DNA of 64,000 bases from Phaeodactylum tricornutum CCAP 1055/1. Taxonomy: Eukaryota; Bacillariophyta; Bacillariophyceae; Surirellales; Neidiaceae. Below the pieces are notes generated by a model. That model had not been told where the DNA came from, did no database searches, and saw only the letters and a program-made list of their open reading frames with translations. The position numbers were made by a program, and so were the translations under genes. Where the stretch lies: contig NC_011681.1 of assembly GCF_000150955.2 (NCBI RefSeq), positions 791,501 to 855,500 of the forward strand, written 5' to 3'. Within the stretch, counting starts at the first letter, position 1. Each line of letters opens with the position of its first letter. Positions 10,918-21,992 of this stretch are shown here, piece by piece.

Positions 10918-13122
10918 TCAAAAACCTGACAAGGGATCTTCTTGAAAATCCTTGGGGTCCAAATCATTTGCCTCATTCCTTTTGTGAGAAACTTGCTCAT
11001 TCAATAACGACGTCTCGTCTCTTGCTTCTCGTTGACGTTCAAAAATACTGAGTACCTTGGCGAAACGTGTCGACAACAGCCAAGACGATCCTTGAATGCC
11101 GGAATCCGCCGGTGAGGAGCCAGCGGAATCACGTTTTTTGGACAAGCGAGGCCTTATGTAAACGAAAAAGTTCAAAAGGCCTTGGATTGGTGCCAATGAC
11201 ACCATAAGAAGCCAAAATGCGTAAGGCGTATGCTCTCGAAACGGTGGCTCGGACATGAAGATTCCAACAACTTGAATTGGCCACGAAATGTAAAAGGCCC
11301 CCACGTAAAAGACCGATTGCCATAGTACTTGCTGCTCAATACACTTTCCAGACCCGCCCATTCTCCAATTACTGGCCCTTTTTTGCTGGTGACGTACATG
11401 CAGATAAACTCTCGCCATTGCTGTGGTGCAAAAGAGGACAACAAAGCACACAGGCACCACGGCCAGCAAAGCGATGACAGTGTATTTCTCCGCCAAAGGA
11501 GGTGCGTTAACGTAGCAAGCCATAATGTTGTTCGTATAAAACGGTATTCCAGCGAAAGCCAAAGTGGAGCCCAAAAGAACGGGTATTGTATAGAACCAAT
11601 ACTGCAGCTTGATCAGTCGCGTTTCTCTCCAGTTGTAGACAATAACTAGGACGTAGTAGGTTGTCAGTGCTACATTGAAAAAGATCGACGTGAAGCCCAA
11701 TTGAATAAAAAAGCCCTGAATTGCACAAGTCACGCCATTCCCTCTTGCGCCGTAAATCTTCGAAGGGGCACCGAAATCATCGTTTGCCGGTACAGGCAAA
11801 GTTGTGAAACCCCAAGCCACTGCACTCACTATATCAGATACGGTCAGACCAATCATTATGCGATGGAAAATCGTTGCGCGACGTTCCTTGTGGCGGACAA
11901 TATTTGAGAGAACGTAAGTAGATCCCAAAATCGAAAGAAGAGCGACGCCCCGAGGCAGCCAGGCCAAAACAGCCTGCTTTCGGACTGTCGACGTTCCTAA
12001 ATACTGAAAGTGTCCCCCGCAACATAGATCTTTGCGATGCTTGCCTCTGCTGCAGATTAACGATTCCGTGGGTATTTGTGTTTGAGCTTGTTCAATATCT
12101 GCACAGGTTGCAATTAGCCCATCCAGAAACCTAGCGAATTGTGGAAGTTCGCGCTCTCGCAGATATTCAGGTATCGGATCTCCTTCAGGACAGAAAACAC
12201 AATGATCCTCAACCGGTGCGCAACCGCAGACACCTCCAAGCAAATGTCCGACTTTGCACTCGTCTGAGCTCAATTCAACGGATAGCAATGATGCTTCCAG
12301 GATTTCACAGGTAGGCGTCAACCCGGCGAATTGGCTCGACAGCAACGGCAACATTTGAGATGGACGTGATGGGGCTGATCTATCACTGCACAGAGTGCAG
12401 GGCTGCGTCGCTGGGTTTCTCACAGAACACCCACAAAGTGTGCCTATGGAAGCTTGAAGATAAAGACATGTGTCTGCTTCTGGTGATGAGACAGCGTTTG
12501 CTGTGCTAGCGAACTGGCCGCAAGTGTTCAGCGGAAACCCAGGAAAATAAACTTCAGTTTCCATTTCTAAGTCGTCCATATTTTGACATAGGGAGCAGCC
12601 GCCAATGCTAGACATGTCGTCTCCTGACAATATATCATCCGCTTCTGACGTACAGCCACAATAATCTGCAAGCAAAAAGATAGACGCGATACATACTTCA
12701 TCGTCGCTGGCCAGACTGTGCAGGTACGCTTCGAAAAGCTCGCACGATGGCATGATGCCTTCTAGAGAGAGAAAAAACAATTCTCGGGCAGGTCGGCTAA
12801 GTCTCTGGCCGCTTTGACAAATCTCACACGCTGTTTCTGCCTTCGGGCATCCGCAAAAAGTGCCAAGTGACTGTACTGTTTTGCACAAAGGATCGTTGTC
12901 AGACAGGAGAATCGATACGGTAGATCCTAGCTGCTGACAAGTCGTAATACTTTCCAAGCCGGGAATGCTTATAGCTTTTTCGGGTAGGGTGAAATTTCTG
13001 CTGTCGGGACACACGGAGCAAGCGTCTATGAGTCTGAGCAAGCTGGTTTTCACGCCTACCACGAAAACGCGAAATATAAACAGTAGGTGCCCTCTCCTTG
13101 CATTCATTCTACAAAAAGTCAT
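10918..13122 (-). CDS. Seven-transmembrane receptor with Cys-rich repeat ectodomain
   Basis: A single exon gives 734 residues from the ATG at 13122. A hydrophobic segment at residues 12-25 could be a signal peptide. Residues about 35-375 are a Cys-rich ectodomain of four full repeats and one degenerate one. Each repeat has the plan C...(S)xxxxC...LGxxCGC...CxxC; CGC cores lie at about 90, 155, 230 and 299. Seven hydrophobic helices follow at about 385-408, 418-441, 468-496, 508-530, 546-574, 600-623 and 634-657, with loop 1 RHKERRATIFHR and a polar cytosolic tail. The layout is that of a G-protein-coupled-receptor-like protein at the cell surface. Ligand and coupling are unknown. The last pieces (GLESITTC, GIMPSC, GLTPTC, GLIATC) show that the repeat unit begins with a Gly/Ile-rich helix. 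Confidence 0.8.
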   Translation of the reverse strand: MTFCRMNARRGHLLFIFRVFVVGVKTSLLRLIDACSVCPDSRNFTLPEKAISIPGLESITTCQQLGSTVSILLSDNDPLCKTVQSLGTFCGCPKAETACEICQSGQRLSRPARELFFLSLEGIMPSCELFEAYLHSLASDDEVCIASIFLLADYCGCTSEADDILSGDDMSSIGGCSLCQNMDDLEMETEVYFPGFPLNTCGQFASTANAVSSPEADTCLYLQASIGTLCGCSVRNPATQPCTLCSDRSAPSRPSQMLPLLSSQFAGLTPTCEILEASLLSVELSSDECKVGHLLGGVCGCAPVEDHCVFCPEGDPIPEYLRERELPQFARFLDGLIATCADIEQAQTQIPTESLICSRGKHRKDLCCGGHFQYLGTSTVRKQAVLAWLPRGVALLSILGSTYVLSNIVRHKERRATIFHRIMIGLTVSDIVSAVAWGFTTLPVPANDDFGAPSKIYGARGNGVTCAIQGFFIQLGFTSIFFNVALTTYYVLVIVYNWRETRLIKLQYWFYTIPVLLGSTLAFAGIPFYTNNIMACYVNAPPLAEKYTVIALLAVVPVCFVVLFCTTAMARVYLHVRHQQKRASNWRMGGSGKCIEQQVLWQSVFYVGAFYISWPIQVVGIFMSEPPFREHTPYAFWLLMVSLAPIQGLLNFFVYIRPRLSKKRDSAGSSPADSGIQGSSWLLSTRFAKVLSIFERQREARDETSLLNEQVSHKRNEANDLDPKDFQEDPLSGF

Positions 13123-15326
13123 CTCTTTTGAAATAATGCGTGTGACTTGCTGTACCGGGGAGTCTCATATACCGTTGTGCACTAGGATGTTTGCCGCAGA
13201 CTTGACTTCAAGCACACATAGGAGGACGTGTTACAATACAATCCAATTTTTGGGATGCTTTGCTATGCATACCTGTATCTCCCCGCAAGATTTAGGAGCA
13301 GGAGCCGCGCGAAACCATTGTTTCAAGGCATCAGACAAAACTGCAGTCAATAAATCGTGATCAAACTTATGAATCTATGAAAATTTCTGTTTTGCTTCAT
13401 TTTGTAATTACATAATTAAAGTGCGGAAGCACTGAGTGTCTCAGAAATCTACTTGGAATGACCCCCCATGTTTCCCATAATATATCTGATTAGATATTGC
13501 TGAATTCACTGTCAATGAAATTTATGCGTCATTGTGACCTTACCTAGATAGTTCAAGAAATTTTTGGCCACTTTTGCTTTCATGTATGTTGAATCTGACT
13601 TTCTGGCCTGTGCAGTAGAACAATCAAATGCGATGGAAACTCTCTCGAAGTCACAGTCAGTAGAGGGAATTTGCCAGTCATAACTGTAAGTTAAACCTAG
13701 TGCATACTGTTTACCGCTAGCTAGCTCTAATTCAAAACATAAGCATTCGACTAGCACCATAAATCCCTTTATAACCCAAACCAGGGAAATCCTTGTACAC
13801 GCAGACCTGATTTATGTTCGTGTTTCATGTCTATGTACATGCTGTCTGGCTTTTCGATTCACATTCACTTCCAAAACAAGCCCCGATTCTTTTCGTGCCA
13901 GACTGCCCAATGCCCTGCTGTAAATAGAGTCATCCATTGCCCGTCTCCTCTTTCCACCCGAAGAGGCGCCTTTTTGACACTCATCCATGACATTGACTAC
14001 ATTGGAGTTCCCAACGCGCAGCTATTGAAGGATACCAGCAAAACTGCCACGTTCTACCAAGGGAAGAGTGTCGCCGAGCAGACCTCCGTGGATCTGCACA
14101 GAGACCTATTGCTAGACGACAGCTTCAAAGACCTCCGAGCCGCCAATTTTGCCAGGGACGTGGAGAAGGACCGATTCCGACAATAAATGGTCATATCCGT
14201 TGTGGCAACGGACATTATGGACCCGGAAAGGAGCAGAAACAACACAATGGTGTTGGATTGGATCTGACCAGGGCCTGTTGCTAGATGATAGCTTCAAAGA
14301 CCTGCAAATTGCTTGTCTAATATAAGAGGTACAGGAGAATTGCAAGGGTAAAGTTCTGGCATGGTGTATCTTCGGAGTGCTGTGTTACATTTGTTTGTAC
14401 TCACATGTGACATCTTGGGGATAGCATTTTTGCATTGCTAATGGTGTCTAAAGAACATTTCATATATACACCAATACACCATCTAGGCTTATTAAGACTA
14501 TGCTTCATCAAGTTTTGACCAGGGGCCTTTGCTCAGCAAGGTTTTATATTTTGCTCTGCTGGACCGCAAAAAGGTTTATGTTACATTGATCCGTCGATTT
14601 GATCTTGTCACATAATGAAAATTTCGAATCATTTCGTTTCGTTGCGTTATTTGGGATTACGTGTGTCATTTCCTACGTACGGGGGTTTTCCTGGTCTCCC
14701 CATTCCTGACATCAATGGAAATTGACAATGGTGCTCAAATAGCTCTTACTTCTGAATGAAGGAGTTTGTCCCTTCAAAGTACCGCAGTCTACACCTTCAA
14801 TGCTGCGATACATGCTTCCTTGGTTGGCACAGCCAAATTCTGTTTTGTAGCTGTAGTACAGCTATTTCTCCATTGTCCGCAGTCACAGAAAGCCGCTATC
14901 TTGGTCATTATACTACACTATATGTCATTGGTGTTTAGAACCAATTCACTTACAGTACTTTTAGAGGGCATCTTGTACGAAAGCGTCTGAATTTGTTTGA
15001 ATTGGAGCACAGATGAAATCAACAGCTGCTAGTCAATCAACATTAACGCAAAACGAGCTGGCACAGTCTCGCGCCTTAACTCACTGTCAATCAACCAAAA
15101 GCGGATCATCCGTATCTCAACCAGTATCTATAATTGTCTATGAAGATCGCAGTTGTGAGAACTAACATTATGACTTTCTTTATGAACTAGGTGCAGCATA
15201 CCAACCAACCTACACTCTAACAATGTAACTCTACGTTGGTGGAATGGTATGGGGATGCGGATTCTAGTATTGTCGAAGCAACAGGAAGTGGATTTACACT
15301 TACTGCGTTAATGCGCCGATCGTAAT
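13123..15326. other. Gene-poor stretch left of the retroelement
   Basis: About 2.2 kb. The only ATG-initiated frame above 100 residues is 13827-14186 (119 residues), which has no recognisable domain. A 33 bp segment inside it (14102-14134) recurs with 5 mismatches at 14271-14303. The rest is AT-rich with nothing I can name. Confidence 0.5.
14102..14303 (+). repeat. Imperfect direct repeat of about 33 bp
   Basis: Copies at 14102-14134 and 14271-14303 share TTGCTAGA and AGCTTCAAAGACCT with 5 mismatches in 33. A much weaker third match (TGACCAGGGGCCTTTGCTCAG) starts at 14516. These may be remnants of an old local duplication. Confidence 0.6.
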
Positions 15327-15329
15327 TAT

Positions 15330-15532
15330 TGATGAACACAAAACGACGATGGAGATCACAGTTGAGGAAAACGATGACCTACGAAGATTATGAGTCTACA
15401 TTGTACCCTTGGATATTTGTAGGGACTGTGGGGCTGTGATTCGTTGTGTGTGGGACGGAAGCGGCTTGGCTTTTAGCAGTAGGCGATTGAACTTCTGGTG
15501 AGACGTTGTCCTTACCAGGAGTTGGATCAACA
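15330..15532 (-). repeat. Terminal repeat, downstream copy of the copia element
   Basis: 203 bp, direct repeat of 20326-20527, bounded by TG and CA as retroelement LTRs usually are. The end of the pol part runs into this repeat. Confidence 0.9.
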
Positions 15533-17100
15533 CACCCTCGCTGCAAATGAGAAGTTGTTTTGTCATTGGTGGGTGACTGTTTGAGAAGGTAGTGCAAGCG
15601 CATTTTGCGATGATGTGCGGGAGAATGATGCTTGGAGAAATAGTCGGCTAAATTCGTGAGGCCGGGTCGCCAGTAAATAATAAACTGTTTTTGCTTGACG
15701 CGGTCTTTAACCCAGTAGAAACGCATGTCAATGGCTTTAGAACGGCGTTGCTTGATGGTTTCGTTGGCAATGCCGGAGGCACAGGCGTTGTCGGTCTGGA
15801 TAGGTGTAGGCGGCTGTGTGTGGCCAAGTTCGTCGAGAGTGACCCGGAAAGCGGTAGCGTCCTTGGCGTTGTAGAAGAGGGCGCCGAGTTCAGCTTTGGT
15901 GGCAGACGAGAGAACGACGGACATGATGGAGCTATGCATGTGAATGGCGCCGTTGTTGGGAGGGTCCGGATCGGTCGGAGCGGGAGCAGCATTGGGATTT
16001 CGGGGCCGACTGCTGAGGAAAAAATGGCCTGCAGCACGAGAGCGAGCTTTGGACTCGGAAAGGTAGGAAGCGTCGCTGTGAATGTGTAAACACATGTCGC
16101 TAGCCTGAAAACGTACGGTAGCGTGTGGGTGAGTGGCACAGTAGTCAAGTAAATGTTCTGCGGCTTGAAGCGTGGCTTGGGTGGCCGTGGACTGGGCCGA
16201 TGCAAGGGTTCCGAGGGCGACGAGAATGGTCGAGTCAACAGCCCTAGCGTAGAAAAGTATGGTTCCGATTATTTCTTGCAGGTGGGTCTTGTCCGGCGCT
16301 TTGAGAGGATCTGTGGTGTCAGGAGCTGGAGTAAGCTGGGTGGCAACGCCATAGGTTGGTGGGGTCCACGGGTGTGGCGCATGTTGCGGCTTGGTAGGGG
16401 GCGAACGTTGGAAGCGGGTTAGGGCTTGGTCGATGTAGTTGGGCATGGACAGGTCGAGGGTTCGATGCTCATAATTCCAAGCGAGTGTAAGACCTAGGTA
16501 ACGCATACTGTCCCAATCAATTGTGATAGTGTAGAGCGCTTGCAAAGTGTCGATGAGGTGCTGAGCGTTTTCGGTGCCGGTGTATTTGACGCCAAAGTCG
16601 TCGACAACTAGGGTAAACTGAATCGGGCGTGTGACGTGGCGAAAAAGGCCCGCGGTATGTGGGGTCTTGACGTAGCCGTGGCGAGCGAGGTGTTCAACAA
16701 GGCGGTCATGAGCTAGAATGCCGGCTTGGGGAAGGCCGTACATGCCTTTGCGAATTTCGACGGTAACGGAATTGTTGTGTATGAGAGGGGCCAATTGGTA
16801 ATGAGCCAAAATGGTGGGAGGAATATCTGGGACCGGGATGCGCATGTATTCATATCGAGCCATGGGTGTCCCAAGATAGAAATCCTTGATCTTGATGCAC
16901 ATGAACTTGGCGGCTGGTGTGGAGAGGACACTGTTGAATAGGATCTTGGCAGTGGTGATGTTGGCAGTAGGGGTGCTAACCTTGCCGGGGTACTGAACTA
17001 GGTTGGCACCGATGGTAAAACGGATGCGCTTGGGTTCCGCTTTCTGAGGGCGAATGCTGGCAACAATGCGTGAGTAGGTTGCCTTGCGACCGGGAGGCAC
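15388..17100 (-). other. Copia element part: reverse transcriptase and RNase H
   Basis: The C-terminal pol part of the fossil copia element. A reverse-transcriptase palm region is followed by a connection segment and a copia-type RNase H, and the end lies within the terminal repeat. It is the longest continuous part of the element and the best evidence for the family. No host role is suggested. Confidence 0.9.
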
Positions 17101-17348
17101 GGCATTTTTTTTTTTTTTTAATGCGCAATGAAGTGCATGGTTTGGCTACCGTGAGTGCTGTGAGGCGGGTTACCGTTGGTGAGATGGCCAAATTTCGTTA
17201 GCCGCGGCTTGAATCCAATCGGGAGCATCAAGGCCGGTGCGTAGGTGGCGATACTCAAACAAAGCGTCGGTGGTGGGGTCGACAACTGCGTGAGCAGTGG
17301 CTTGGACAAGAAAGGGTCGGGCACGGGTGTTGTGCGGGTGGGCCGGAA

Positions 17349-19190
17349 CTAGGGTTGGGGCTGGCGTGCTTTGCGACGGCGGCGGCCGGGATTGTCTGTG
17401 CGAGAGTGATAGGTGGCTGTGGGGGGCACCCTCGGAGATGGGGGCGCAAGGGTGGGCACCCTCAGAAGGGCAGGGGCATGCTCGGCCGTGACAATTGGAA
17501 CGGCAAAGCGGACCTGAGCAGGGGTAGGCGTGAGACAGGGGGCGGGACCGGGGGCGCTCGAGCGGGTGCGGCTGCGGAAGAGGCCCCGGGCAGCAACCAA
17601 AGCAAAGAGTTCTGCAAGTTGGGTATGGGCCTGGTGTTGGTTGGCGTCGAGGGGCGTAAACGGCAAGGCGGGAGAGGGATTCTGGAGGGCGCACACTAAG
17701 TCACGGGCGGCGGCCAGGGCGCGGTCAGTGGAGGAGGCGGTGGGCATGGGAATCTTACTGGGGAACCATGCAAGCATGTTGGCAACACGTTTGGCACGCA
17801 TCTCTGTGATCCAAACGCGATGGCAGCGGTAGTGGTTCATGGCAGGGCCAAGGTACCAGCCTTCAACAGCATGGGGTGCCCAAGTTTCCCGAACGGCGGG
17901 CTTTTCGTGGACAAGGACGCGAGTGCCGGGAGGGGCAAGTGGGGTGCAATTATAATCAAAAGCCCCATGGAGTTGGGTATGGGCCGAGAGGGTAGGATTG
18001 ATGCGGGAGCCTTGGAGGAGATTGAGGGTAAGGATAGCGTGTGGAATGTGGCAATCCCAAAGATGAAGCGGAAAATCCGGGTTCGTACTGCATAGACCGG
18101 CAATGAAGTGATTCTTGAAGGTACGGATTGCGCGTTCGGCGGCGTTGCGACGGTGTAGATGGGGAGGAGCCAACTGGAAGTCGACCTGGTTGGCCGTCAT
18201 AAAGGACTGGAGAGCGGTAGACGCCTTGTTGTCTAGACGCTGGATTTGAGGCTGGAGGCCTTGTTGGGTGAAGAGTGAGTGGGCGCGTTGGTAAGCGGCA
18301 AGGATCTTGGCGCCGGACTTGCTCTTCATGAGTTCAACATGGATGGCATTACTGTTATAGTCGTACAACACAAGCATGTCTGTGTGGCCTGCACTCGAGG
18401 GAGTGAGAAAACGGCCCGGTTGATCTGTGTAGATTTGGCCGGTGACTTGTTGGTGCGCGGCGAAGACATGGTGAGTGCGGCCAGCGGGAGGAGTGGCCGG
18501 AGCAGGGCAGAAGTCTAGCGGGGATTTGCTGGGGGGGGTGGGGTAAGGCCACCGGAGGGACGGGGGAAGGCTTGGTGGAACGAAGATTTGCTTGTTGTTG
18601 GTCTAAGTGGCCCTTGATGGTTGCCATAGAGAGGGGAGGATACTTGCGCACTTGTTTGGAAGTGATGTTGGGGAAGGTAGGGAGGCGCCCGGCATCAATG
18701 GCGGTACACCAAGTGGAGAGAGCAGGGGAGAAAGGGAAGCGTGCACAAAAGCGATGCGGTCGGCCAGGGAGGTGTCAGGAATGAGGGCATGGGCGGTCTT
18801 GGCTGGGGTCAGGTTGAGGTGCCAGAGGCCAGTGGTGGGTGCGCGAGCTCCGGTAAGAAGCAGGGTGGTGTCCCGGTAGATGTCGAGTCGGGTGGCGGAG
18901 AACGTGGCGGTGCAGCCGTCGTTGCAGAGCTGGCCAATGGAAATGAGGGGGTGGGAAGCAAGGCCAGGAAAGATGTGAGCTTGGCAAGCGGCAGGGGAAA
19001 AACCAGGGAGGTCAAGAGTGGCTGTGTGGCTGGAACGGAGGGTAGCGCTGTTGGGAATGCGGACAGAGAGTGGAGAGGAGGCAGGCTGTTGGTTGAAGTG
19101 AGGGCAGGACACGGTGATGTAGTGTCCTGTGCAGCCGGTGTTGGCAATGGCCGAGGTCATGGTACTAGGCGGGGAGGGGACTACAGACAA
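17349..19190 (-). other. Copia element part: protease and integrase
   Basis: Approximate span. An aspartic-protease-like segment lies at about 19,190-18,700, then an integrase with its DDE-type core at about 18,600-17,700, then a Pro-rich linker leading to the reverse transcriptase. The frames are interrupted and the part is decayed. Confidence 0.8.
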
Positions 19191-19379
19191 ATTAAGACTA
19201 GTAATATGATTTATTAGATTGTTATTACTAGTGTTAAGTGTCGGTGTAGCCGTCCCTCTGACCTATTCAGGGGGCTTGGGGGCAGTCCAAATTTTGGTGG
19301 AGCCGCCAAGAGGATTGGCAGCAGCCGCGTCGTCGCGGTGCCCAGGAGCCTTGTTTTTGCAGGTGGCACTAGTGTGCTT

Positions 19380-20337
19380 ATCTCAGAGGTTGTGGCAGAG
19401 GAATGCGACACCGAGAGGGCAGAAAAGGGGAGGCTGAGCAAGTCAGGCGCGAGCTAAGGGGGAACCAAGGGGGCTGCCGCAAGGACATTGGCATAGCCGA
19501 GGGAGCCGGTGGTAACGATGTGCTTGCGGTCCATGTTGGCAACCTTGAAGATTGCACGGAGGTTGGCAAGCGTGTGCGTTTCCGGCAAGGCAGTGCGCCA
19601 GGTTTTTCATAGCCAGCGCAAACGGCAGCGGCTTCGGAGATAGGGTTGCGGCCCGCCGTCAAATACATAATGGCGTCGGTGAGGCGGTGAAAAACGGTTT
19701 CGATTGGGTCGGCCGGGTTCCAAGGGGTGTACATTGACTATATGTTGTTTTTTAAGTCAGAGGCGGAGATGGTGCCGAAGTTGCGCCAGAGATGGTCCAG
19801 AAGGTCAAGGCAGGTGACGTGGCTGTACGCGAACTGGGGGTGTTCCAAGTCGCAGACGTAGACGCGAGGGACGGCGTCAAGGAGTTGGCGACGGAGGGCA
19901 TTGTTGACTGCCACATAGAGGCTGTGGATGGCCACAGCACGTTTGTGGAGTTGATTGTTCTCCGTGATTTGGGGTTGCGTTGCGCCCGGTTCGGGGTCGG
20001 CAGGGGGAGCAACGGGGATGACGAAGGGTATGTTGGACAGTTCGGCATACGCATCGGCGGTGAGCGTCAGGGCCATGTGACCATGAGCCCCACCGCCGTT
20101 GAGGCTGGGAATGGCAGAGGCGTTGGTGCTGAGTTGGCGTTGGGCCAGGAGAAGCGACGCATAGGAGGGTGCAATGGTATCGGTGGCGATTGGATTGAGG
20201 ACTTTGTGAGGAAAGTCGGAGATGGTAAAATCGGCAGACGGGGACATGATGGCAGGGGACAGGACAGGAGAGCAGTAGGGCAGGGCTGGGATCAGAAAGA
20301 CGGATGGGTTGCTTCGTAGTTCTACTGATGAACACAA
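19380..20337 (-). other. Copia element part: gag region
   Basis: Approximate span. A gag-like segment with a copia-style LYVAVNNALRRQLLDAVP block is followed further on by Ala/Pro/Ser-rich sequence and a Cys/His segment at about 19,400-19,360 that may be a zinc-knuckle remnant. It is assigned by position and loose resemblance. Confidence 0.65.
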
Positions 20338-20527
20338 AACGACAATGGAGATCGAAGTCAGGAAAATGATGAACTACGAAGATTATGAGTCTACATTGTA
20401 CTCTTGGATATTCATGGGGACTGTGGGGCTGTGATTCGTTGTGTGTGGGACGGAAGCGGCTTGGCTTTTAGCAGTAGGCGATTGAACTTCTGGTGAGACG
20501 TTGTCCTTACCAGGAGTTGGATCAACA
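20326..20527 (-). repeat. Terminal repeat, upstream copy of the copia element
   Basis: 202 bp, the partner of 15330-15532. It is identical to it over the last 111 bp (left-to-right) and carries all differences in the first part. Its outer edge is 93 bp from the start codon of the transporter gene on the opposite strand. Confidence 0.9.
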
Positions 20528-20620
20528 GTAATAGCACCAAGTAATTCAAAATAGCACCCGGAGATTTAGAAAGTAGGAGACTGTGTCACGCATAAACGAA
20601 CTAGGCATAAGCTGTTGACA

Positions 20621-21964
20621 ATGAGATCGACCTTCAGATTGAACACTTTCGTTTTATTGGTCTTCACAGTTTTTCTTTTCAACAGTAAAGGCTCGCATTC
20701 CTGGGTACTGGGATCTCCACTTTTAACTTTGGCGGAGAGGAAATGGCTGCAACCACGGCGACGTTCGAGTCTGAACCCAAAGGACGGGGTTCTACGGAGA
20801 ACAGTACATCGACATCATGATGCCCTGATTCTTGTAAGACAACTACGACAGACGTCATCAGCTTCGCAGCATGGCTCCGTAGCTCGGACGATAGCCTTGG
20901 ATCGTTTCCGTGCCTTTGCTAGTAAAAACTTTTTTTTACTCGGCATGTTTGTTGCAGTTGGATTCGCCCGTGTCTTTCCGGCTCTCGGGAACAACGGTGG
21001 CGTGTTGCGCCCCGAACTCATTATTGGCAAGTATGGTGTCACCTTCATATTCTTACTTTCTGGGCTTTCGTTGGAACTGTCGCAACTAAAGCAGGCGTTT
21101 GCAAACATAAAGTTGAATTCGCTTATTCAACTATCGACGTTCGCTGCGTGGCCTTTCTTGATCGGTCTTCCCTTGAAGCAAGCTTTTGCTCGGTTACTTC
21201 CCCACGCGCTACCCCCCGCGCTGCTGGACGGTATTCTCATCCTGACATGTCTGCCAACTACAGTCAACATGTGTGTGATTTTGACAGCTGCCTCGGGAGG
21301 AAACGTGGCATCCGCGCTTTGCAACGCCGTCATTAGCAACATGGCCGGTATTTTGTTGACGCCGGCACTGTTGTTTCGATTTTTTGGCTCCAGTATTCAA
21401 CTTCCTTTTCTCGCCATGGTTGTCAAGCTTTGCAATAAGGTGCTCCTACCGGTGGCCGTTGGGCAAGCTCTCCGAGCGACCAACATGAAGAGCTTCTACA
21501 AAAAGCATTCCAAGATGTTCAAGCGATCACAAGAAATTGTTTTGCTCAGTATTCTGTGGAACGCTTTTTGTACCGCGTTCACGAATGGCTTGGGGATTGA
21601 GGCACGGCACGGGCTGGTACTTTTGGCGCTCCTTCCGACACTGCACTTGACTTCCTTGGCCGTTGTGTTTCGAGTATTTTCCCTCCCCTCCTGGGGCTTT
21701 AGCAAAGAGGAAGTTGTGGCCGCCCTTTTTGCGGCATCGCACAAAACACTGGCGTTTGGTTTGCCCTTGGTCAATACCATATTCGAAGGCAACGTAAATT
21801 TGGCCGCCTATTGCGCTCCGATTATGTTTATACATCCACTGCAGCTAATTATTGGTTCAATCCTGGTGCCACGGTTGGAGTCGTACGTAGGCAACGATCA
21901 TGCAGCTCCCACCTCTAAAAGCAGAGTTTTATCCGAACCGCCGAATCCTACAGTGCAAAATTAG
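20621..21964 (+). CDS. SLC10A7-like bile acid:sodium symporter family transporter
   Basis: Single exon, 447 residues from the ATG at 20621. An N-terminal hydrophobic stretch ([14 protein letters not shown]) followed by a basic region looks like a signal or organelle-targeting sequence. From about residue 100 there are about ten hydrophobic helices with the SLC10A7/SBF-like pattern: [30 protein letters not shown], the helix-break motif [21 protein letters not shown], and [22 protein letters not shown] near the C-terminus. The family transports organic anions or acts on calcium handling at intracellular membranes; the substrate here is unknown. The gene's upstream region is almost entirely replaced by the end of the copia element, with only 93 bp between. 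Confidence 0.88.
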   Translation: MRSTFRLNTFVLLVFTVFLFNSKGSHSWVLGSPLLTLAERKWLQPRRRSSLNPKDGVLRRTVHRHHDALILVRQLRQTSSASQHGSVARTIALDRFRAFASKNFFLLGMFVAVGFARVFPALGNNGGVLRPELIIGKYGVTFIFLLSGLSLELSQLKQAFANIKLNSLIQLSTFAAWPFLIGLPLKQAFARLLPHALPPALLDGILILTCLPTTVNMCVILTAASGGNVASALCNAVISNMAGILLTPALLFRFFGSSIQLPFLAMVVKLCNKVLLPVAVGQALRATNMKSFYKKHSKMFKRSQEIVLLSILWNAFCTAFTNGLGIEARHGLVLLALLPTLHLTSLAVVFRVFSLPSWGFSKEEVVAALFAASHKTLAFGLPLVNTIFEGNVNLAAYCAPIMFIHPLQLIIGSILVPRLESYVGNDHAAPTSKSRVLSEPPNPTVQN

Positions 21965-21992
21965 AAATTAAAGTTACTCCCCAACCGCTGCA

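Larger units (their letters stand above)
15330..20527 (-). mobile_element. Ty1/copia-type LTR retrotransposon, broken copy
   Basis: A fossil element of about 5.2 kb reading leftwards. It has direct terminal repeats of about 202 bp at each end and, in reading order, a gag part, aspartic protease, integrase, reverse transcriptase and RNase H. Protease-integrase-RT-RNase H order defines Ty1/copia; the style fits the diatom copia-like (CoDi) groups, which is inference. The coding part is split over several frames, with roughly five breaks, so it looks dead. The two terminal repeats differ at about 10 positions plus one small gap (about 5%), indicating an insertion of moderate age, not a fresh one. 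A candidate 5 bp target duplication GTAAT lies at 15322-15326 and 20528-20532 if the left repeat is taken to begin at 15327. Its strand is C-rich compared with the host genes. Confidence 0.93.

Noticed and set aside
13827-14186. 119-residue plus-strand frame
   Set aside because: No domain, AT-rich setting, and part of its end is repeated outside the frame at 14271; not convincing as a gene.
15691-20319. Many long plus-strand frames across the retroelement
   Set aside because: They are antisense to the C-rich coding strand of the copia element, whose base composition removes stops from the other strand.
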